The position numbers were made by a program, and so were the translations under genes. This document shows, piece after piece, positions 24,358 to 32,828 of a DNA stretch of 45,304 nt. The stretch is from contig JBFFGE010000010.1 in NCBI GenBank assembly GCA_041557595.1, forward strand, positions 1-45,304, written 5' to 3'. Position 1 is the stretch's first letter, and each line of letters starts with the position of its first letter. The notes beneath the pieces are model-generated. The model was not told the DNA's origin. It did not search any database and saw only the letters and a list, made by a program, of their open reading frames with translations. The DNA is from JAOTYV01 sp041557595 (GTDB lineage Bacteria; Pseudomonadota; Alphaproteobacteria; UBA8366).

Positions 24358-25275
24358 TCACATGGGCGGCGCATCGGCGCGGACTTGCGTCCGCTGCATG
24401 ATGCGCCGGGCGGCCGGCGAAAATTCGTCCCGGCGATGCATGACGCAGCGATTGTCCCAAATCACAAGATCTCCCGGCCGCCAGCGATGATGCAAGGTTC
24501 CGCGGCCCTGTTCCTCGGCATGCGCCCAGAGCGCATCCAGCAACGTCTCCGACTCTTCGACGGAAAGACCGTTTACGTATGTGTTCTGCCGCCGGCCGAT
24601 GTAGAGCGCCTCCCGGCCGGTTTCCGGATGGATGCGCACGATCGGGTGACTGGTGCCCGGCAGGGCGGCGACATCGAACGATCCCCGCGCCAAAACGTCG
24701 CGCAGCGGCGGGCCGCCCTGTCGATCGAGACCGTCGAGCGTATACTGCGTGTCATGCTTGATGGAGTGACCTTGTATGCGATCGCGCAGCGCTGCCGGTA
24801 GGGTTTCGTACGCGGCATACATATTCAGGAAACCCGTGTCGCCTTCCGCCTCCGGCACTTCGATCGCGTACAGGCAGCTCGCCTTGGGCGGCACCGCCGT
24901 ATAGGCCATGTCGGTATGCCATAGGCATTCGCCATCGCCGAGGGACCCGATTTTCTGCCCACCCTCGACGACGTTAGAAATGACGAACATTTCCGGAATG
25001 CCCTCGACGAAAGCACGCCCGTGACCCGGTATCGGCGCCAGGTCGAGTTCCCCGAACCGTTGGCTGAATGCGACCATCTGCGGGTCTGTCAAATGCTGAT
25101 CCCGGAACAGCAAAACTTGATGATCGAGCCAAGCCTGGTAGATCGCGCCAAAGTGTTCGTCGCTTGAGGGGCCGGCGAGATCGATGCCTCGGATTTCGGC
25201 GCCGATACTCTGCGATAGCGGATGGATTTGAATGCCGGCTTCGCCCGTATGGTCACTTCTTGCCTCAGTGGACAT
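24358..25275 (-). CDS. TauD/TfdA-family Fe(II)/2-oxoglutarate dioxygenase (second)
   Basis: A 305-residue dioxygenase with iron ligands H120 and D122 (LWHTDMAYT) and H280 (CVMHRRDEF), and R291 for 2-oxoglutarate, eleven residues after the distal His. It is clearly a different subgroup from the enzyme at 15620: the active-site lid (DGLDRQGGPPLRD) is unlike, and it carries an N-terminal extension. It lies between acuI and a thiolase gene, all on the minus strand, with 25 bases to the thiolase, so it is probably cotranscribed with it. The substrate is unknown. Confidence 0.9.
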   Translation of the reverse strand: MSTEARSDHTGEAGIQIHPLSQSIGAEIRGIDLAGPSSDEHFGAIYQAWLDHQVLLFRDQHLTDPQMVAFSQRFGELDLAPIPGHGRAFVEGIPEMFVISNVVEGGQKIGSLGDGECLWHTDMAYTAVPPKASCLYAIEVPEAEGDTGFLNMYAAYETLPAALRDRIQGHSIKHDTQYTLDGLDRQGGPPLRDVLARGSFDVAALPGTSHPIVRIHPETGREALYIGRRQNTYVNGLSVEESETLLDALWAHAEEQGRGTLHHRWRPGDLVIWDNRCVMHRRDEFSPAARRIMQRTQVRADAPPM

Positions 25276-25300
25276 CGGAAATCCCCGCGTTACCGTCCCA

Positions 25301-26467
25301 TCACCGCAGCGGCTCCAGGATGCTCACGTAATTCGCGACGCCGGCGCCGCCCATGTTGAAGACACCGGCGAGCTTCGCGCCCGGGATCTGCATGCCGTCG
25401 GCTTCGCCGCGCAGCTGCATGGCGGCCATGACGTGCATCGACACGCCGGTGGCGCCGATCGGGTGCCCCTTGGATTTGAGGCCGCCCGATGCGTTGACCG
25501 GCAGCTTGCCGTCTTTCTGCGTCCAGCCCTCCTGGATGGCGCGCGCGCCTTCGCCCGGCGCGGTCAGCCCCATTGCCTCGTACTCCATCAATTCCGCGAT
25601 GGTGAAGCAGTCATGCGTTTCGACCAGGCTCAAATCGTCGAGGGTGAGCCCGCCCTTCTCCAGCGCGCCGGACCAGGCCTGCGCCGCTCCCTCCAGAAAT
25701 GTCATGTCGCGCCGGCTCATCGGCAGGAATTCGTTGACGTGGTTCCGGGCCCGGAAGATTACCGCCTTGTTCATCGACAGCGCGGTTTCCGTGTCCGCAA
25801 GAACGACCGCAGCGGCGCCATCGGATACCAGCGAACAATCGGTGCGCTTGAGTGGGCCGGCAACCAGCGGATTCTTATCCGAAACTTCACGGCAGAATTC
25901 GACACTCAAATCCTTTTGCAACTGCGCCCAGGGATTGGCGCAGCCGTTCTTGTGGTTCTTCGAGGCAATGCGCGCCAGAGCATCCGTTTGATCGCCGAAT
26001 TTCTGGCTGTATTGCTGGGCGATCCGGCCGAACACGCCCGCGAATCCGCCCTCGATCTCCGCCTCTTCCTTCAAGTAAGCGGCTTTCATGAGAATCCCGC
26101 CGATTTCCGGTCCGGGCGTATCGGTCATCTTCTCGACACCGACGGCCAATACGATCCGGCCCTGCCGGGCTTCGAGACAATTGAGGCCCTGATGGATTGC
26201 CGCGGATCCGGTGGCGCAGGCGTTCTCGACCCGCGTGACCGGCTTGAACCGCAAGCCGTCATGGGCCTGCAACACCAGGGAGGATGCAAAATCCTGGGCC
26301 GAAAATCCGCCATTGTAGAAGCCGATATAAACCGCATCCACATCGGCCGCGGAAACACCCGCATCCGCGAGCGCATCCCGCGCCACCCGGACGAGCAGAG
26401 ATTCCGCGTCTTCCCCGTCCAACCTGCCGAATTTCGAATGCGCCCAACCGACGATGCAGCCCGTCAT
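25301..26467 (-). CDS. SCP-x-type thiolase / acetyl-CoA acetyltransferase family protein
   Basis: A 388-residue thiolase-fold enzyme of the SCP-x/archaeal acetyl-CoA C-acetyltransferase subgroup. The nucleophile is C84 (VENACATGSAA). ETHDCFTIAE and GGLKSKGHPIGATG supply the other active-site residues. It lacks the second CxG motif of classical biosynthetic thiolases, which is normal for the subgroup. The ATG follows GAGGAG. It is first in the thiolase-tauD-acuI set and would cleave a 3-ketoacyl-CoA; the acyl group is unknown. Confidence 0.9.
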   Translation of the reverse strand: MTGCIVGWAHSKFGRLDGEDAESLLVRVARDALADAGVSAADVDAVYIGFYNGGFSAQDFASSLVLQAHDGLRFKPVTRVENACATGSAAIHQGLNCLEARQGRIVLAVGVEKMTDTPGPEIGGILMKAAYLKEEAEIEGGFAGVFGRIAQQYSQKFGDQTDALARIASKNHKNGCANPWAQLQKDLSVEFCREVSDKNPLVAGPLKRTDCSLVSDGAAAVVLADTETALSMNKAVIFRARNHVNEFLPMSRRDMTFLEGAAQAWSGALEKGGLTLDDLSLVETHDCFTIAELMEYEAMGLTAPGEGARAIQEGWTQKDGKLPVNASGGLKSKGHPIGATGVSMHVMAAMQLRGEADGMQIPGAKLAGVFNMGGAGVANYVSILEPLR

Positions 26468-26493
26468 TTCGCCCTACTCCTCGAATGATCGAT

Positions 26494-26520
26494 AAACCTT
26501 AACAGGTTTGGTTAATAACC
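26494..26520. promoter_or_regulatory. Paired inverted repeats in the thiolase/DUF898 divergent gap
   Basis: AAACC...GGTTT (26494-26509) is followed at once by GGTTAATAACC (26510-26520), a perfect palindrome, in an AT-rich stretch 27 bases upstream of the thiolase ATG. The arrangement looks like an operator for a dimeric repressor, which would fit control of a CoA pathway. No regulator gene is adjacent, so this is inference. The rest of the gap to 26680 shows no gene. Confidence 0.4.
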
Positions 26521-26680
26521 CATTGTTTCTTTAAATGAATTTTAATTCACTCAAGACAAGATCCGATTGATACATTAGCAAACCCATGACACCAGCGTCG
26601 ACTCAATCCGGCGCGACGCCCACAATCGGCAGCCAGTGTCGGATACTCTGGATTTCCCGAACGGGCGAGGAGATCGCTGG

Positions 26681-27961
26681 ATGACAGACTCACTCGGCCA
26701 AAAGCTCAACTATCGCAGCGATGCCGCCCGCGCGCATGTCGGCGCGGCGGCGCGGCCCAGCGCGCGGATGATGGTCAAGGAATCGCCGGTCTATGACGGC
26801 CGCGAAAGCGAAATCCTCCGAATCGTATCGGTCAATCTGATTCTCAATTTCATGACCTTGGGCCTGTATCGATTCTGGGCCAAGACGCGGCTTCGCCGCT
26901 ATTTTCTCTCCCGTATCGCATTTCTCGGCGACCGGTTCGAATACACCGGCACGGGCAAGGAGCTGTTCGTCGGATTTCTGATCGTCTTGGCGATCCTGGC
27001 GCCGGTTGGCGTCGTGTTTCAATTTTTGTCGCATTACGCCGTGAGCCAGGGGCTCGAAACGGTCGTGGTTGTGCAGACCGGCTATGCGCTTCTGTTTTAT
27101 TTTCTCATTCAAATCGCCGTCTACCGCGCGCAACGCTACCGCTTGTCCCGCACCAGCTGGCGCGGCATTCGCGGCGGTCAAAGCGGCTCGGCGATCCTGT
27201 ATGCCCTGTTCGCCATGATGTGGAGCGTCATCACGCTGTTTACCCTCGGACTCGCCTATCCGCTGATGCGGCGATCCCTGCAGGGCTACAAAATCAACAA
27301 TGCGCGTTTCGGCGATGAGAGCTTCCATTTCGAGGGCGGCGCCGGCGCGCTGTGTCTCGCCTGGATACTCCCCTGGACCGGTCTGGCGCTGGTCGTTGCC
27401 GCCTTCGCGCTGGTCGGGGTCGAACAGCACGGTACCGGCCCTGTCGATTGGGAACAGGCGATGCAAGATCCAAAACGGCTGTTGCAGAGTTTTGGCTATT
27501 GGCAACTCTTGCTCGGCGGATTCTTGCTCTTCTGGACGACGCTGTTTTGGTATCGCGCCGCCGAACTGCGGTATTTCGCCAGTCGAACGGTGTTTGACGA
27601 ATTACGTTTTACGTCGACATTCAAGGGCATACAGATTTTCCTGATCTATATTGCCTATTTGATCCTGATGCTGTTGGTCGTGCTGGGCGCCGGCGCCCTA
27701 TTCTTCGCCGCGTCCAAGGTCTTCATCGGCGCAAATTCCTGGTTCCTTCAAAGCGCGGTATCGGCGGCCGTCATAATTCCGGCCTTGCTCCTTCTCGGCG
27801 CCTTGCAGCCGCTCATCGTCCAGAACTTTCTGGTCCGGGTATTCTGTAACAGCCTGATCGCGCAGGGCACCTTCTCTCCCGAACGGCTTCTGCAGAACCA
27901 ACTGGACATACCGCGCCGAGGCGAAGGCCTCGCCGACGCACTCGATATCGATGCCTTCTGA
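26681..27961 (+). CDS. DUF898 (YjgN-family) membrane protein
   Basis: A 426-residue polytopic membrane protein. It contains two copies of the YjgN-type unit, each with a hydrophobic block followed by the pattern seen in TLGLYRFWAKTRLRRYF (first half) and TLGLAYPLMRRSLQGYK (second). The start at 26681 follows GAGGAG eight bases upstream; a GTG at 26636 would add 15 residues without a clear ribosome site. It overlaps the M48 protease gene by 11 bases, a coupling that suggests a joint role at the membrane. Function is not established for the family. Confidence 0.85.
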   Translation: MTDSLGQKLNYRSDAARAHVGAAARPSARMMVKESPVYDGRESEILRIVSVNLILNFMTLGLYRFWAKTRLRRYFLSRIAFLGDRFEYTGTGKELFVGFLIVLAILAPVGVVFQFLSHYAVSQGLETVVVVQTGYALLFYFLIQIAVYRAQRYRLSRTSWRGIRGGQSGSAILYALFAMMWSVITLFTLGLAYPLMRRSLQGYKINNARFGDESFHFEGGAGALCLAWILPWTGLALVVAAFALVGVEQHGTGPVDWEQAMQDPKRLLQSFGYWQLLLGGFLLFWTTLFWYRAAELRYFASRTVFDELRFTSTFKGIQIFLIYIAYLILMLLVVLGAGALFFAASKVFIGANSWFLQSAVSAAVIIPALLLLGALQPLIVQNFLVRVFCNSLIAQGTFSPERLLQNQLDIPRRGEGLADALDIDAF

Positions 27962-29048
27962 CGCCGAAATTTCCTATCCCGCCCGGTTTACGGATGGGCA
28001 ATCGGCGGCTCAGCACGTCGTGACGATCCGTTCGACCGCCGCGGGGCTCGCGATCGCGGCGGCGGACGGCGCGGCGCTTGGCGTCTGGGACTGGCCGCAT
28101 ATTCACCAATTGGAAAAGGCGACCGCCGGCCGGCCCATCCGCCTGGGCAACCGAACCATCGGCGGGGCCCGGCTTACCGTCGACGACCATGGCATCGTGC
28201 CCATCCTGGAAGAGCGCGCGCCGCACCTGCACCGCGATCCCCTGACCCGGGAACGCGTCAAGGCGATGACGGCGTTCGGCGGAACCATCGCCGCGATGAT
28301 CGCCTTCGCTATTTGGGGCATCCCTCTCCTGGCGGGGCCGATCGCGCAATTCATCCCGATTTCCTGGGAAGAGCGGGTCGGCGACGAGACGATAGAAATC
28401 ATCAACAATCTCCTGGCCGGCGGCAAGAAAATGTGCGCCGAACCGAAAGGCCAGGACGTTCTCGAAAAACTGTCGGCCAAACTGATGGGCTCGACCGACA
28501 CGCCCTATAAGATCCGGGTCTCTGTCGCCGACGGTAAGATGGTGAACGCCTTTGCCGCGCCGGGCGGCCGGGTCGTGCTTTTCCGCGGTCTGATCGAGAA
28601 AGCGAAATCGCCCGATGAAGTCGCCGGCGTCCTCGCCCATGAACTGGCGCATGTCATTCACCGGCATCCGACGCAGGGTCTCGTCGCGTCGGTCGGCTGG
28701 TCGATGCTGCTCTCGGTTTTTTCGGGCGGTGCGACTATTTCGAACGAGGCCCTGGCCCGCCTCGCCGGCCATATGGCGACCAGCGCGTATAGCCGGGAGC
28801 TCGAGGCGGAAGCGGATTCGACCGGCGTCGATTTACTGCTGCAGGCGGATATCGGCAGCCGCGGGTTGATCGACTTCTTCAAGTCGTTGCAGCGGCCGGA
28901 ACAAGAGGGCTTCAAAATCCCCGAATACCTGTCCAGCCATCCGGTCACCAGCAAACGTATCGAGGCGATCGAACAGAAATCCGCCGCATCGAAATCGCCG
29001 GCCCTGACCGGGCAGGACTGGAAGCTGCTGCGCAAAATCTGCGGTTAG
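27951..29048 (+). CDS. M48-family metalloprotease, membrane-bound
   Basis: A 365-residue zinc protease. An N-terminal domain of about 95 residues, beta-rich and without cysteines, is followed by a transmembrane segment (about 106-134) and the peptidase domain: H230-E-L-A-H234 as the zinc motif, H237 nearby, and E285 in SRELEAEAD as the third ligand. This resembles the HtpX/Oma1/LoiP group that degrades misfolded envelope proteins. The ATG lies inside the end of the DUF898 gene. Substrates may include its membrane partner, which is speculative. Confidence 0.9.
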   Translation: MPSDAEISYPARFTDGQSAAQHVVTIRSTAAGLAIAAADGAALGVWDWPHIHQLEKATAGRPIRLGNRTIGGARLTVDDHGIVPILEERAPHLHRDPLTRERVKAMTAFGGTIAAMIAFAIWGIPLLAGPIAQFIPISWEERVGDETIEIINNLLAGGKKMCAEPKGQDVLEKLSAKLMGSTDTPYKIRVSVADGKMVNAFAAPGGRVVLFRGLIEKAKSPDEVAGVLAHELAHVIHRHPTQGLVASVGWSMLLSVFSGGATISNEALARLAGHMATSAYSRELEAEADSTGVDLLLQADIGSRGLIDFFKSLQRPEQEGFKIPEYLSSHPVTSKRIEAIEQKSAASKSPALTGQDWKLLRKICG

Positions 29049-29073
29049 CGCGCGGGCGCGATCGCCACGGCGC

Positions 29074-29970
29074 TCAATAAGTCGCCCATTCCGGCTTGCG
29101 GGGTGTGAGCTTTGCGCCGCCGCTGACGAACTCACCCTCCCCCGACAACACCCGCTCCACCTGTTCCAACCGCAGCAGTGCGAGCCCCTTGCCGTCGCGG
29201 GCGGACCGCAATTCGCCCACATCCTTGCCAGCCAGCATCACCGGCGTGCCCGGCGGCGGGATATCGCCATCGATATCGACCGGCATCAGGCGCTTCTTGA
29301 TGAGACCACGATATTTCGTGCGCGCCGTCAGTTCCTGGCCCATATAGCAGCCCTTATCCCAGTCGACGCCATGCAATTCGTCGAAATTGCTTTCCAGCAA
29401 GATGGATTTTTCGACGATCAAATCGCGGCTGCCATCGGACAAGCCCAGGGCAAGCCGCAGGACGTCGTAGTCTTCGCGACGTCCCGCCACGAAGCCCGCG
29501 TCTTGCAAGGCGGCTTCGCCGCCTTCCTTGGGCAGGATGGCGCGTGCGCCGGCCTCGGCCAATCGGGGATCGACATACACGATTCCCCCCGCAAACGCCG
29601 CCGCCACGCCGGGCTCCTGCGTCAGGCCGAGACGCTCGAGCGCCGCGGTTCCGGGCAACGCCGCGACGACGAGCTCGTCCGCCATTCCGAGATCGATACG
29701 CGCGCGCAGCTTATAGCGGCTGAGACGTTGTCCGAGATCCATCAGACGACCGGCTTCGCAATCGAGATGGATGACGCCCTTCAACTCGGCGGCGAAAAAG
29801 TCGTGCAGGTATTTTCCCTGCGGCGTGAGCAGCGCGGCCCAGATGACCTTCGCCGGGCCGACGCGGGTGACGTCGTTGGAGATCAGACCTTGCAGAAATT
29901 CGATGCGATCCTCGCCCGACACGGTGACGAGTCCCCGCTCCGGCAACATGACATAGGTCGATTCGCTCAT
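29074..29970 (-). CDS. ygfZ: YgfZ/GcvT-family protein (folate-binding, Fe-S cluster maintenance)
   Basis: A 298-residue folate-binding protein related to the glycine cleavage T protein. YgfZ helps iron-sulfur enzymes in bacteria. The signature KGCYMGQELTARTKYRG carries the conserved C208. The start at 29970 follows GGGGAGC; a longer in-frame reading is not supported. It is convergent with the M48 gene and divergent from the glycosyltransferase set, with no cotranscribed partner. Confidence 0.92.
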   Translation of the reverse strand: MSESTYVMLPERGLVTVSGEDRIEFLQGLISNDVTRVGPAKVIWAALLTPQGKYLHDFFAAELKGVIHLDCEAGRLMDLGQRLSRYKLRARIDLGMADELVVAALPGTAALERLGLTQEPGVAAAFAGGIVYVDPRLAEAGARAILPKEGGEAALQDAGFVAGRREDYDVLRLALGLSDGSRDLIVEKSILLESNFDELHGVDWDKGCYMGQELTARTKYRGLIKKRLMPVDIDGDIPPPGTPVMLAGKDVGELRSARDGKGLALLRLEQVERVLSGEGEFVSGGAKLTPRKPEWATY

Positions 29971-30085
29971 CCTGTGCTCCCCCGCATCGGAACGTCCCCG
30001 CCTGATCTGGGCCACGCAACACATCTTGGCAAGGCCGGTCCCGCCACGTATAACGCGCGGTCGGAGGCATTCAAAGCCCACAGCA

Positions 30086-31048
30086 ATGAGAATCCTGTTT
30101 ATAACCGCGACACGCGTCGGGGATGCAGTGCTGTCAACCGGGCTCCTGTCCCACCTGATCGGCCGATACCCAGAAGCGCGGTGCACGATCGCCGCCGGTC
30201 CGGCGGCACTATCGTTGTTCGAAGCGGTTCCGAACCTCGAAGAGTTGATCGCCATGGAAAAAAGCGGCCTGGAGCGACACTGGTTCGACCTATGGCGGCG
30301 CTGCATCGGCACGCGGTGGGATATCGTGGTAGACCTGCGCCGCTCTGCTATCGCCTGGATGCTGTTTGCCGGCAAGCGCTATCGGGTACCGAAAATCGAC
30401 GGCGCCCTGCACCGGATCGAGCTGCTGGGGGCGACGCTGGGAATGCGCGATACCCCGCCCTCCCCGATGCTGTGGACCAATCAGCGCCATGAAAATTCCG
30501 CGGACCGCCTCTTGCCCGCCGGGTCGCCCGTCCTGGCGATCGCGCCGGCCGCCAACTGGCGCGGCAAACAATGGCGCGCCGAGCGGTTCGCGGAACTTGC
30601 TGTCCGTCTGACTCGACCGGAGGGCCTGCTACCCGGCGCCCGGGTCGCCGTGTTTGCCAGCGAGCATGAGCGCCAGCAAGCGGCACCTGTGCTGGCCGCG
30701 CTGCCAGACGATCGCGTTATCGATACGATTGGCAAGATCGACCTGCCGACCGTTGCCGCCGCTCTACGCCGTTGCGCCATGTTTATCGGTAACGATTCCG
30801 GACTGATGCATATGGCAGCCGCCGGCAATGTGCCGACGCTGGGCTTGTTCGGGCCGAGCCGGGACGAGCACTATGCGCCCTGGGGCCAGCACACCGCCGC
30901 CATCCGCACGCCGGAATCCTTTGAAGAATTAACCGGCGCGCCCGAGTACGATCACCGCACCACGGACACCCTGATGGATGGGCTGAAAATCGAACAGGTG
31001 GAAATCGCAGCTCGAACGCTCTGGACACGATGCGGTAGCGCCGCATGA
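30086..31048 (+). CDS. Glycosyltransferase family 9 (heptosyltransferase-like)
   Basis: A 320-residue GT9 enzyme, which adds heptose or a similar sugar to lipopolysaccharide at the inner membrane. Features are the N-terminal FITATRVGDAVLSTGLL, the central PAANWRGKQW and the C-terminal donor-binding GNDSGLMHMAAAGNVPTLGL. The start at 30086 has only a weak ribosome site. It opens a run of four genes whose starts and stops overlap (GT9, GT2, GT4, asnB). Confidence 0.9.
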   Translation: MRILFITATRVGDAVLSTGLLSHLIGRYPEARCTIAAGPAALSLFEAVPNLEELIAMEKSGLERHWFDLWRRCIGTRWDIVVDLRRSAIAWMLFAGKRYRVPKIDGALHRIELLGATLGMRDTPPSPMLWTNQRHENSADRLLPAGSPVLAIAPAANWRGKQWRAERFAELAVRLTRPEGLLPGARVAVFASEHERQQAAPVLAALPDDRVIDTIGKIDLPTVAAALRRCAMFIGNDSGLMHMAAAGNVPTLGLFGPSRDEHYAPWGQHTAAIRTPESFEELTGAPEYDHRTTDTLMDGLKIEQVEIAARTLWTRCGSAA

Positions 31049-31806
31049 CCCATCAACCGCGCAGGCTTTCCGCCCTGGTCGTCGCCCACAACGAGGAAGC
31101 CCAGCTCGCCGAGTGTCTCGATACCGTGGCCTTTGCCGACGAACTCGTCGTCGTTCTGGACAAATGCACCGACGGGTCGCGCACCATCGCGGAAAGATAT
31201 ACCGACAAGTTGATCGAGGGCAGTTGGGAAATCGAAGGCGAGCGGCGCAATGCGGGGATCGACGCCTGCACCGGCGACTGGATCCTGGAAGTAGATGCGG
31301 ACGAGCGCGTGCCCGCCGCGCTGGCAACCGAAATTCGCGAAACCCTGCAAGACTGCACGGACGGATATTTCCTGGTGCCGTTCGACAACTATGTCGGTGA
31401 GCGCCGCGTCCGGTTCGGCTGGGGCGCCGCCTGGGGTGTAAGCGCCGCGCCGCGATTTTTCCGCAAAGGGTTCAAGCGTTGGGGCAACCAGCGTATCCAT
31501 CCGCAGCTCGACCTGACGGGCCCCCAAGGACGCTTGCAGAATCGTATGGTCCACTATGTCGACCGGAATATATCGGATATGATTCAACGGCTCGACCGCT
31601 ACACGACTGCCCGGGCGAGCGACCTTCGGCAATCGGGCGATATCGGCAGCTTCGGCCATAATTTGCGGCGGATATTTTCGCGATTTTACAAATGCTACGT
31701 GAGCCGCAAAGGATACCGCGAAGGACAATACGGCTTCTTGATCGCCCTGTTCGCCGGCCTCTACCCCATGCTGTCCTACCTGAAGGCAAGGCTGGAGGAC
31801 GAGTGA
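31045..31806 (+). CDS. Glycosyltransferase family 2 (WaaE/KdtX-like)
   Basis: A 253-residue GT-A-fold transferase. The N-terminal SALVVAHNEEAQLAECL and the metal-binding LEVDADERVP are typical of the WaaE/KdtX group, which adds glucose-like sugars to the LPS core. RNAGIDACTGDWILEVDADE follows the family pattern. It overlaps the GT9 stop by four bases (ATGA) and the next start by four (GTGA). The C-terminal LRRIFSRFYKCYVSRKGYR is a basic stretch that probably lies at the membrane. Confidence 0.9.
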   Translation: MTHQPRRLSALVVAHNEEAQLAECLDTVAFADELVVVLDKCTDGSRTIAERYTDKLIEGSWEIEGERRNAGIDACTGDWILEVDADERVPAALATEIRETLQDCTDGYFLVPFDNYVGERRVRFGWGAAWGVSAAPRFFRKGFKRWGNQRIHPQLDLTGPQGRLQNRMVHYVDRNISDMIQRLDRYTTARASDLRQSGDIGSFGHNLRRIFSRFYKCYVSRKGYREGQYGFLIALFAGLYPMLSYLKARLEDE

Positions 31807-32828
31807 CCCGGGTCATGCAAGTGATGGCGGGCGCGGATCACGGCGGCGCCGAAGCGTTCTTCGAACGTCTCGTCCCGGCACTCTCGCGGGCGGGCGTCGA
31901 TCAGGCGGTGGTCATTCGCCGCAATTCGCGGCGGAAACGGCTGCTTGAGCGGCGCGGCGTCGCCCCCATCGAACTCCGCTTCGGCGGCGCGTTCGATCTC
32001 GTCACGAAACGCGCATTACGACGCGAAACGAACCGCTACCAGCCGCATATCCAACTGGCCTGGATGAGTCGGGCGGCAAAATTCTGCGGCACTAACGGCC
32101 ACGTTCTGGCGGGCAGGCTCGGCGGCTATTACGATCTGAAATATTACCGCCATTGCGATCATTTGATCGGCAACACCCGCGATATCCGCGACTACTTGAT
32201 CCGGCAAGGCTGGCCGGAGGAGAAAGCCTGGTACCTGCCGAATTTCGTCGATGCCGATGCGGGGCTGCCCATCGATCGCGCCACGCTCGACACACCCGCG
32301 GACGCGCCGCTGCTGCTTGCGCTGGGCCGCCTGCATCGGAACAAGGGATTCGAAATCCTGCTCGCCGCGCTCGCGCAGCTTCCGGGCACCTTCCTGTGGC
32401 TCGGCGGCGACGGCCCGTTGAAGCATGCCCTGCAACAGGATGCGGAACGCCTCGGCATTGCGGCGCGCGTACGGTTCCTGGGATGGCGCACCGATATTCC
32501 CGCGTTGTTCGCGACCGCGACGATGCTGGTTTGCCCATCGCGGCACGAGCCGCTGGGCAACGTGGTGATCGAGGCCTGGGCGCATCGCCGGCCGGTGATC
32601 GCCGCTGCCGCGCAAGGACCCTCGGCCCTGGTCGTCGACGGTCAAAATGGCCTGCTCGTGCCGATCGAGGATGCGGATTCCCTGGCGAAAGCCATCGCGC
32701 GGGTCGCCCAGTCGCCGGATCTGGCGGCCGACCTGGTGGCTGGCGGCCACGCCGCCTACGCAAAGGACTATACGGAAGCCGCGGTCGTCGCCCAGTACCG
32801 TGATTTTTTTGAACAGGTAAAACACTAA
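31803..32828 (+). CDS. Glycosyltransferase family 4
   Basis: A 341-residue GT-B transferase of the GT4 group. N-terminal VMAGADHGGAEAFFERLV is the acceptor-side glycine motif, and ALGRLHRNKGFEILLAAL with CPSRHEPLGNVVIEAWAHRR are the donor-side motifs with the family's Glu. The GTG at 31803 overlaps the preceding stop (GTGA); an ATG at 31815 is the alternative. The stop and the asnB start share one base. Likely role: LPS or other surface-glycan assembly. Confidence 0.9.
   Translation: MTRVMQVMAGADHGGAEAFFERLVPALSRAGVDQAVVIRRNSRRKRLLERRGVAPIELRFGGAFDLVTKRALRRETNRYQPHIQLAWMSRAAKFCGTNGHVLAGRLGGYYDLKYYRHCDHLIGNTRDIRDYLIRQGWPEEKAWYLPNFVDADAGLPIDRATLDTPADAPLLLALGRLHRNKGFEILLAALAQLPGTFLWLGGDGPLKHALQQDAERLGIAARVRFLGWRTDIPALFATATMLVCPSRHEPLGNVVIEAWAHRRPVIAAAAQGPSALVVDGQNGLLVPIEDADSLAKAIARVAQSPDLAADLVAGGHAAYAKDYTEAAVVAQYRDFFEQVKH

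Noticed and set aside
23270..26467. A DMSP degradation cluster on the strength of acuI
   Set aside because: No DddD, DddL, DddP, DmdA or AcuK homologue is present; AcuI-type reductases occur widely without DMSP.
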